This document shows positions 1 to 9,900 of a stretch of DNA of 20,000 bases, piece after piece. Position numbers and translations under genes: made by a program. The notes under the pieces are model-generated. The model made no database searches, was not told where the DNA came from, and saw only the letters and a list, made by a program, of their open reading frames with translations. This DNA is from Priapulus caudatus (Eukaryota; Priapulida; Priapulimorpha; Priapulimorphida; Priapulidae). Where the stretch lies: positions 22,937 to 42,936 of the forward strand of contig NW_014578414.1 of NCBI RefSeq assembly GCF_000485595.1, written 5' to 3'. The stretch's first letter is position 1; each line of letters begins with the position of its first letter.

Positions 1-336
1 GCATGTAGGGTAAAAAAACCCTACTTTCTGCCTTCGGGCTCTTCCCCTTGACTCCCCTCTCCCTTGCCTCCTTCTTCTTCTACCGCCCCCAGATATCTTT
101 CCTGCCGCCGTTCCTCAGTCTCCCATCCCCTCTCCACCGCAGCAAGCTTTATTATGAAGTTTTCCTCAGACGGCACTGCACGCTTAACACGTGTGCTAGC
201 GCATGCGCAATATCTCACCAGAAGAGTTATATTTTGTGCAGAATAGGCATTTAAAATGGTTGGGGGGGTCTCAGCATAGATTTCCCTAATAAACTTTTAC
301 CAGTAGACATGTGTTTATAATTAGGAGAGCGCACTA
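1..336 (+). repeat. Dispersed repeat family, copy A
   Basis: First of several copies of a unit of about 336 bp beginning GCATGTAGGG. It has a pyrimidine-rich middle, an AGCAAGCT[TA]TATTATGAAG segment, an NRF1-like palindrome GCGCATGCGC (199-208) and an AT-rich tail. The next unit starts at 337, so A and B are in tandem. The short open frames within it are not conserved enough to call a gene. Confidence 0.8.
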
Positions 337-621
337 GCATGTAGGGTACAAAACACCTACTTTATGCCCTCGCGTTCATCTCCTTGCCTCCCCTGTCCCT
401 CGCTCAGCCTAATTATTCTTCTGCCGCCCCAGCTATCTTCCCTGCCGCCGTTCCTCAGTCTCCCATCCCCTCTCCCCCGCAGCAAGCTATATTATGAAGT
501 TTTCCTCAGACGGCACTGCACGCCTAAGACGGTGCGCGCATGCGCAATATCTCCCGAGAGCAATCGTATTTTGCAAAGATTATGCATTTAAAATGAAGAG
601 GAGTTATCCTAGCATATATTT
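337..621 (+). repeat. Dispersed repeat family, copy B
   Basis: Starts with the same GCATGTAGGGTA and follows copy A closely up to about 621, after TCCTAGCATA. The GCGCATGCGC palindrome is at 536-545. It is close to the two copies at the far right of the window (from 19258 and from 19761), all in the same orientation. Confidence 0.8.
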
Positions 622-719
622 AAATGCACGCATGCTCACACGCGCGCGCGCCCTGACAGACCAACCAATCACTGTTGTTAGGGTTAGTGTGTGTGCGACC
701 AACAGACCTCTCACCCCTC

Positions 720-723
<4 letters not shown>

Positions 724-792
<69 letters not shown>
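724..792. repeat. (TC)n microsatellite followed by (GC)7
   Basis: About 55 bases of uninterrupted TC (724-778) run directly into 14 bases of alternating GC (779-792). The first can form triplex DNA and the second Z-DNA. It lies about 60 bases upstream of the E2F-like site. Confidence 0.95.
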
Positions 793-835
793 TGTGGAAC
801 ACAAGCGAGCGTTTTTCGTGCAACGCGTGCAACAT

Positions 836-863
836 AGATGGCGCCACCTGTCTGGCGGGAACT
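836..863 (+). promoter_or_regulatory. Candidate DNA2 promoter element: E2F-like site
   Basis: GGCGGGAA at 854-861, within TCTGGCGGGAAC, is a good match to the E2F core, and a palindromic GGCGCC lies just upstream. It sits 111 bases before the preferred ATG at 972. Replication genes are commonly E2F-driven. No TATA box is visible here. Confidence 0.45.
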
Positions 864-971
864 TCATGTTTAGCTGAGTGTTTAGGTTTTACCAGAGCAC
901 TTACTACTTACTGTTTACTTTCCATCTTCCAATTCATTGAAGTGCATTTTTGTTTGTGATTTAGCAAGAAA

Positions 972-998
972 ATGGGACGCACTAAAAATAAACCCACG
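972..998 (+). CDS. DNA2: DNA2 exon 1, preferred start (residues 1-9)
   Basis: ATG at 972 in a strong context (A at -3, G at +4) opens nine codons, MGRTKNKPT, followed by a plausible donor ACG|GTAAAG in phase 0. This is the phase needed to join exon 2. The basic peptide flows naturally into the lysine-rich start of exon 2. An E2F-like GGCGGGAA lies 111 bases upstream, fitting a replication gene. The cost is a 5.6-kb first intron full of repeats. The rival start is ATG 4967. The choice rests on promoter context and peptide composition, not on a conserved motif. Confidence 0.5.
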
Positions 999-3900
999 GT
1001 AAAGCGCACATTAAAGCTGAACTGTTTCTGGAACTCACAGGATCTTGAGACTGATGAGTGATGTAAACAAAACTAACCATGCATAGGCCATAGTATAGCT
1101 CCAAGAAACGGTATTGCTAGGGTTAGAATACCTAATATTGACGTTAGTCACACAGCCTGGTCGGGTTAAGGCCATAGTTACGATAGTACTAGTCCGAGAT
1201 TCCTCTGACTAATGCCCACACCGACGATTTTGGTGGATTTGGTGTGGGTTAGCCCACACCAGCTGTTAGCCCACACCAGATGTGGTGGGGGGTAACCCAC
1301 GGCCACACCAAATCCACCAAAATCGTCGGTGTGGGCATTGGTCAGAGGAATCTCGGACTAAGGCCATATATAGTAGCCTACCACATTGTCATTGTAATTT
1401 GTACTGTGTGACAGACTAACACTAACCGTGTCTGTAAATTCGTTGTAACTTGTATTGTAAACTGTGTAGTGTAGAGTAAAAATGGAAAAAAAGGAAAAAA
1501 TCGGAAAAAAGGGAAAAAATCGCAACAGTGCATCATAGGCATTCAAAAGTGTATAGCGATGTTTCACGTGACGTCATAGATCAGGTCACGTGTATTTGTT
1601 ATACATGTGTTGTGGTTGGCAGAAGCGAAGCGTGCTGCTTGACATTTACAGATGAATGACCACATGTTCTGTGCGTGTGTGCGTGCGTACGTGCGTGCAT
1701 GAGTGTGTGCGTGTGTGTGCACGTACACGTGCATGCGTGCGTCCGTGTGTGTGCACGTACACGTGCGTGCGTGCGTGTGTGCGCGCGTGTGCATATGCAC
1801 GTAGACGTGCGTGCATGCGTGTGCACGTAACACGTGCGTGTGCACGTACACGTGCGTGCATGAGTGTGTGCGTGCGTGTGCACGTACACGTGCGTGCATG
1901 CGTGCGGGCGTGCGTGTGTACGTACACGTGCATGCGTGCGTGTGAACTTACACGTGCGTGCATGCGTGCGTTCGACCATGTGTGTGCACGTACACGTGCG
2001 TGCGTGCATGTGTGCGCGCGTGCATGCGTGTGCTTGTTCGAACAATATCACGCATCTGCTTGCTGCCAACGCGCTTAAACTGAGCATGTGCGCATATGAC
2101 GTCAATGTTTATAAACATGAAACATCGCCATAGCAAAGAGGCTTATAATGATATGATGATACTCATTATAAGCTCTTGTGCCATAGTCAGCCGAAAACAC
2201 AGAGACACGAGTCATACGAAACGTGTTCAAAGTAACAGATCCATTTCTGTTTTTACGCGAATGACACGGCTTGTTGAACCAAATGAGAGACTGGCTATAG
2301 TACCTTCGAAGTGGTAGAGAAGAAAAGAAGTGGTAGAAAAAGCGCAAAGGGACGAAGTGCCAGCAAGAATTCAAAACCAAAGGGACAAGAATCTTATTAA
2401 TTGAGCCATTGAAAACGTTACAAGATTAGCCGTGTTCTAGAAAACCTAAGAGTTTTAGTTTTAAATTCTTGTAAACTGCGTGTTACAATATGTACAGTTG
2501 TGTACTATGTATGTATACTCGACTCCGAGTCCGAGTCATTGCACTCCGAGTCCGAGTCATTGCACTCCGAGGCCAAGACCAAGACCGAGACCAAAGAAAA
2601 CGGTCTCGAGCCGGTCTCGACGGCCAAGACCGGCCTCGAGACCTACAACACTGCTGTTAGCTTACATTATTGTGTCTAGCCTAGGCTGAATCTCGGTCTG
2701 CTCTCTAACTTAGGCCAAAACAAAATATATATGTGTTTACCGTTACATAATACATGCCAAAAAAAAAAAAATAGGGTAGGTACGTAGGTAAGGAAAACAT
2801 TTTATTTTCTTGAAATATTTTATTTACAACCCATGTCTGAAGGATGTGCGTTGTGCCTTGTGAAGCAGGAACTGTCCAATTAATTTTTTTTCATTTTTTT
2901 TTTTTTTTCAATGATCAAATTAACAATTTGAAATTGAAAATTGTTAATTGTTAATTGAAAATGACGATTAAATGTTTAGGGTCCGCTGAATAATAGGGTC
3001 GGTCGGGAAACCCGTAACCACACCTATTATTTTGTTTTGGCTTTATCATCTAAGACTAAGTTGAAAAGCATCCTGCCAGTACCATATATCCGGAGAGACA
3101 TGATACAAGATTGCGTGGAAACAGCTGTTGATCTGAGCGCTGCGCGCGGATGAGACGCGCAGTTCCACAGGCACTTGGAACGTCTCTTCAAAAAAAAAAG
3201 AAATAAAACAAGAAATGTATTTACTACCAGTCTTAATGTTCTCTACTCTATTTCGCCTATAATCACCTGTAAATGCCGTCAAATGCTCATCCTGCAACAC
3301 ACAAGTTACACCGCACGCCTGCCCTGTGCACAAGCAACATGAATAAGAGCTCTGTAGAATGCCAGTCAAAATGCTCATCTGCAACACACAGGTACACTGC
3401 ACGCCCGTGCTGTGCACAAACAACATGAATAAGCTCTTATTCATGTTGTTTGTGCACAGGGCGGCGTGCGGTGTACTTGTGTGTTGCAGATGAGCATTTG
3501 ACCGGCATTTAAAGGTGATTATAGGCGAAATAGAGTAGAGAAACATTAAGACTGGACCTTGGTATAGTAAATACATTTCGTGTTTATTAACCTTTTTTTT
3601 TATTGAGACGTTCTAAGTGCCTGTGCGCAGTTCCGCGGGATATGCGCACGCGACCGCGGGATGCTTCAATTGTTCAGTTGAAGGCTGTCCGCAGTGGAGA
3701 CGTGCGCCAAATTCGAGGCCCGGCGCACGTCTCCACAGCGGTCAGCGGATGGTCTGTAGTTTTAGAAGATAACAATGAAGACTATGAATGAAATTCTAAA
3801 TAAGAACTATCGGCGGCTAAATAAGAGCAATATACAGACCTTTGAATTTCTTGACTAGTCAGTCAAAGGGCTTGTTGGGGGTCCATTATGCAGATCTTCC

Positions 3901-6900
3901 AATTGAAATGGCCCATGAAATTGTCAAGTGGAATTGTGTTTTTCAGAACCCCAAAGAAAATGTCTCCCTCTTAAATGCACCCCTCCCTGATCAATCACGC
4001 ATTCAGGCGTAAACAATAACACTAACAGAGATGAAATTGTGTTGAGTTTATGGCTCTTGACGCACGTGCATTGACGTACAAGACTGATGAAACAGGCACT
4101 TGGAACGTCTCAATAAGAATAAATCTTCACACAATTTTTCACAATGATCGACCGCCTGGGTGCAAAATAGGTGAACGTATGTGAAACATATACGGTTAGT
4201 ACTTACTGTGACATATCCGTGACTAACTGACACCACTAAATTGGTAAAATGTTCCATGCACCTTAAGAAATGCTGATACATTACGAGGTTATCTGTATCA
4301 TCGCAGAACTCCCGACACCGCCCATCCTGATGTCACAAAGCTATATGTAAACAAACACGCGTGTTGCGAGGTGCCTGCCTCCGATATCCATTTCGAGGCT
4401 CGCTAAGCCAAGTATAAAGCGCGCGGGCAAGACATCACACACAGCTACGTTCATTGGCTAAAACAATTGAGTAGCGCGGTTAGGGATTTTCGGAATTATT
4501 TAATTTTAAGAAAAACTTCAATGTTCAATGAATGACGCACTCGTTCACTTCCGAAAGCGGGTAAAAATGCCTAATTTTTCCACTTCGGTGCGAAATGCAT
4601 CGGCCGGGCCTTACCTTATTTACGAAAAGCAAACAGTCTCGCCAAACACCTACACGCAGTAACGGGTCACGTCGTTGACGCCCCATTCATGCCCATCAAC
4701 GAAGAAGGCGGGGCTTATTCTGATTACGGAAATGCGAAAAATGCAACAGAAGGACGTAGCGTGTTAAACAGCGTGTTATGTTCGTATTTGTGGCAAACTC
4801 TATCGTAGGAAACTGTTCTACTACTAGCCTAGCAGAATGCCCTAGTTCCTGAGATCGGCGATTTGGTGGTCCCATGGGTCCCCACCTTTAAAAATATAAA
4901 AGACTGGTGCGGCGTAGGCTGTGATTGGAAGACACAAAGTGTCAATCCTCGGTGCGCCTCGGCATCATGGTCGCATCACGTCCAGTACGTGTTGTATAAC
5001 AAGTCAAGTAACTGACTCGGGACTCGAGTCGACTCGAATCGCATTTTCTGGTGACTTGACTTGACTCGAGTCGGGAACCCAAAATGACTTGACTTGACTC
5101 GAGTCACCACTGAAAATGACTTGACTTGACTCTGACTCAACCGTTATTGTTATGACTTGACTCGAGTCGTGGCCAGAGACTCGAGTCAAAGCACAGGACT
5201 TGAGTCGCTATTTGATGACTCGAGTGCTTCTAAGTTATAACTAGTGCATGCTAGCGCTAGCACTAGCGAAACTCGGACCGCAAGATTAATTACATCAAGA
5301 GTTCATGATAGAAATTAACTATAAATCATGACAAATACTATTACAGAATAAACAATATTTTGTTACTTGCTAAAATTTATTTATTAAGTTTAATCTGTTT
5401 TTTGAAATGTTTTGCTTTTACATTTTGATGGACGAGGACATGGGCTATACGTGTACATGTTTGTTTTTCATCGCATGCGCTGGCTCCAGCATTTCATGTG
5501 CGTGCGATATGGTGAGCGCGCGCGATATGGTGTCAGTGATTTTTTTTACAATTCCAAGAAAGAGTTTTGCTGTTGCCCTCATCCCAGCGGTGATCACCCC
5601 CTACATATTCAATAATGAACGCGACCTAAACAATGACCCCCTCTCCCCCGTACATCAATCAATGCCGCGCTGCAAGCGCAAGAATTGTTTTACTAAAAAG
5701 AGAATTGTTGTAGTCAGAATGAAGCCTTTACCTGTACTCAAAAGTGCCTCAAATACCTTCTCCTGCGATCTACATTTTTAAATTTTTCTGGGGGAGGACA
5801 CCCATACCCCCCGCCTGTTTCTCACCACCCGCATAGAAATCCTGCATCGGCCACTGTGGAGCGTAACAAATTGAGCACCTCACTTCAAAAATCATTCGGC
5901 GGCGCATATAGAGAGAGTACTGCTAACAAAGATTTGGAATATTTATTTTTGTATGCATGTCAAAACTCAAATTTGAGTTCATCAGGTGGTCGGGCAAGAC
6001 ATTTGGCCAACAATTGAAATAGAACAAGAACAGTCAAAACAAAACAAGAATGCGGTTAGTACTAAGTAGTTAAGAAAATTATCTAAAGTGAACTAAACAA
6101 ACTACATGCAAGAGTGGGGATCTGACATTTCATAAAATGGCTTTTGGTAAAATGGGTCACCTGCCACTTTGAGTAAGTGACTCGAGATGACTTGTTGAAG
6201 TTAGCAACTGACTCGAGTTGACTTGAGGAAATTTTTTTACTTGACTTGACAATGTGTCTGACTTGACTTGACTTGACTTGGGCAAATTAATAAATGACTT
6301 GACTTGACTTGTGACTCAACCACTGTTGACTTGACTTGACTTGTGACTCAACCACTGTTGACTTGACTTGACTTGAGAAAATACGATAATTAATTTAACA
6401 CATTGTCTATAATACGTCTTCTCGAGTTGACAGATGTTCTAGGCAACATATTTTGATCTCATTGCTCTAGATTGAAGTGTGATATTACTCTGTAGGGAGT
6501 CCAGGGGGGTTTTGCATTTGTTGTGGGGGATAATGGTATCAAGTAAGAAATGATTGTTACATTGATTACACTCTTAATTGACCATTTTTATTTTTTATCA
6601 GCCAAAGAAGGGAGACAAGAATCAGATGAAGATCTCCTCATTTTTCCAGGTATTCACCTGTGCTAATATTTTATAGTAGAAGAACAACAATATGTATAAT
6701 TGTGTTTGTTTCCTTATTCACACAAAAATTATATACTCCCCTATATCCATACCATTAAACATAGTATAAAGCTTTATAATATTTATTAGGGATATTATCA
6801 CAGCAGCATTACTGTGAGGAGGCCCACTTGATACTGGATTATTGATTTTTAGCAGATTTATTTTTTCTCGTTTTAGTGTGATGCCAAAAATAAGAAGACT

Positions 6901-9900
6901 TTGTTCACGTGTATCGAACCAGTATCAGAATCTGCAAAAGGTGGGCCTATGTCTCCAAACTCTGATTTAAAATCAAGGAGGACAACCTCTGGGAGAAAGT
7001 CATCTGTCGACCATGGAAGTGGTGTGATCGTTCTGGAAGATGATGACAATAATGACTTCAGTCATTCCAGCAAAATCACAAGTCAGTTGAACGTGACAAA
7101 GAGGTCTTCCTTATGCACAGTCACTGACACTGGGGAAAATTCAAGGTTGAGAGCAAGAGTGGACCCTAACACTCCTGTCAAATCTCACAGCGAAAAGGGA
7201 GACCTATTGGCTGAAACAAAGAGTTCAGCATTCAATGAATCCTCATCTGAGCAGAAGGAAAATCACGGAGCCCAGCCGCACAAATTGCAAAACGCATGTA
7301 ACGCCAAAATTTCAAAAACTTGCGTTCGTGATACGCAATGTGACACGAATCTCCCAGTTAACAGATTTACGGATCCGTCTGAGGACTTCCTGATTCCAGA
7401 CACGCCACAACAGATGATGCGCCCCACTGCCAGCAGATACATCTGCCCGAAGCCAAGTGTTACTCTACGCTCTAAGCTACAGCCAAAGTTACTCCCTACT
7501 CTAGAACCTCCGGCTAAAGTTTCCCAATCAGTCGAGGATGGCAGAACAAGGCAGAAAGAAACCAGTGGAAAGTTACATGTCCTAAGCAGGAAAGCTGGCA
7601 AAGCGGATACCGCTTCTACACGGCTATCATCGGTCAGCAACCGAGCACAGGAGCGGGGGATTTCTATAAAATCAATTTCTCAAGGGAAAACAACAAAGCG
7701 GTGCTCCACAAAGGGACTGTCTCCAAATTCCAAGCGCATTGCCGCAAGCCCAATGCGTCACGTACACCCCGACTCGCCCGATTCGCCTATACACCTGAGC
7801 AAAGGGGTGCTAAGCACCAAAACCGCGCTTACGTTTGGCAGTTGCGAGCTAGCACCAACGACAAAAACCGAACACGTGTCGGGGCGGAAGTCGCTAGAAT
7901 ACGTGGAATGCGACGGTGCCAGTATGAACAATAAAGTGGCCAGCCCCAAAAATACAACGATCGAAAACAAAAATGTTCATGTCCATGATAGCAGTAATGT
8001 CAGTGATCACGAAGATTTGAAGGACCCTGAGAAAGATAATGAGGGGATGCTTAGCAAGTCTATGTACATTGAAAACGTCAGCTGTGATCCTGAAGTAATA
8101 AATTGTACTGCTCAAAACAGTAGTTTCCTATCTATAGATGGTGAACACATAAGAGGTGAGCAGTTGCGTACAGATCCAGGTTGTGGTCCAGATGTGAAAG
8201 TTGCAATTGCTAATGAGCACAACAGCTCTCAAGGTGCTACTGTAACTGAAATACGTGATAGAGATCAGGTTAATGTTACATCAACACATCCAAAGTCACT
8301 AGGTGTTGCAACAAAAGAAGTTAATGCAGTGCCTGCAGAGGCAGAGGACTTTTACATAGAAGATCCTCCAACACAAGTGTGTAATCAGATGCTTCAGGTT
8401 CAACCTGCAGACAGTAAGATGAGTGAAAACGATGGGCACTGCCAGTATATCGATGATTTCGCAGCTATGGAAGAGGCATTGAATGACAACTTCAGTTGTC
8501 TGTCTCCATTTAAGGAATCGGTAACAGCTGGATCAAGAGCAGGTACGTGCAGTACTTTTATTGTTACACTCAAGCCTGCATTAGCGGACACCTCTATAGA
8601 ACAAACACCTGTCTATAAAGGACACTTGGTATTTCCCTTGAGTGACAGTTATACAATAAACCCACCCTTATAGAATGGTCACCTACATATAAAGCCCACT
8701 TTGGTGCTTACCTTGAGTGGCTTTTTTATATAAGCCTGGCTGTACCACAGACATACGTATGCTATACTATTATACCGTTATGTGCATATGTTCATGATTA
8801 TTACTGATAGCTCTTATAGCTGTTTGAATACGGACGTGTTATTAAGTGAAATCTGACTAATTTCCTTTCTGTGCTGTCATGATATCAGATGAGCCAGCGA
8901 TGACCTTTGAAACATACGACCCGACTAGGATGCCTGTACCAGCTGCCAAGTATGGCCGACACACAGTCAGCGATGTTCAGCCGTGCCCAGAGCAAGGCTT
9001 TACTGAGCTGACACTCACTCGAGATGACAGAAAACTGGAAAGACCAGAGAAGTGCATTCTTCAGGTAATTTTACCCCAGAGTGTAGCATAAATATTGGAA
9101 TCGAATTGTTGATGTTATTGGTCTCTGGTCCAGAAGTCCAGGAAAGCACATTCTTAAGATAGTTTTACCCCGGAGTGTAGGCTCCCAGTTGATATCTGTC
9201 CATTGATGTTGTTCTGTGGCAAGTCAATGATGTTATTGTTGATGTGAAATTAAAGTGTAGTCTATAATCCGAGTTATAAGTTGAGGTGCTGGGGAACTGC
9301 ACGGGTGTTTAACCATGTGGTTACTATGCAGGGTGTCTGGCAGCAGACACCAGTCTCGCTGGGAGATGTGGTACATGTGCTAGCGAAGAGAGATGGCTCC
9401 GGGTTCTACGTGGTCAATAATACTGACGGACTCATCGTTGTCAACCCTGACACTCTGCTCTCTGGTACAACAGTCGTGTCAGCCGTCTACTGCAGACGAA
9501 GGTGGGTTTTTAGTCTTTGCTTTCATTTTAGTTTGGTTCTATGTTTTCATTGGGGGAAAATGACTTGTAGGAGGTATTGCTGTTTCTCTCTATTGAATTC
9601 AGATTGAGCTGTGAAGTAGGCAGACTTTGCTGACAAACGTACTCATGTCTTATACCTTCTATTGAGGCTGAAAGTATTACAGGTGTCATTTCACTCACTA
9701 CCTTTATTGTGAACCTCCTGTACATGTCACAGATGCATTGTGAGCTTGATATATATATATCTGAACTTTCACAATCGAACTGTGTCACAGGAAATTGAAA
9801 ATGCTGTTGCCTCTGGTTAATAACTAGTGCTTATAGGATTTCTAACTTGTTATTTGGTCATTCCTGTTGGTAACTTTGTATGTGAAGTGCTAATGATTCT

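Noticed and set aside
48-591. Repeated short open frame containing LYYEVFLRRHC in copies A and B
   Set aside because: The similarity is shared at DNA level by the repeat in all frames; there are frame differences between copies and no domain.
1564-2105. Long His/Arg/Thr- or Cys/Val-rich open frames on both strands
   Set aside because: They are produced by the alternating GTGC repeat, which lacks stops in several frames, and have no non-repetitive sequence support.
3046-3576. 176-codon open frame on the - strand
   Set aside because: It lies entirely within the foldback inverted repeat and contains the repeated arm sequence rather than protein-like sequence.
5407-5781. 124-codon open frame in intron 1
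   Set aside because: No recognisable domain, mixed composition, no upstream promoter or splice partner, and it lies between repeat arrays.
5009-6375. CRISPR-like array
   Set aside because: Repeat units are degenerate, spacers are irregular and themselves repetitive, and the genome is eukaryotic.
7263-8115. Minus-strand and alternative-frame open frames over DNA2 exon 3
   Set aside because: Shadows of the long coding exon, with no splice or homology support.
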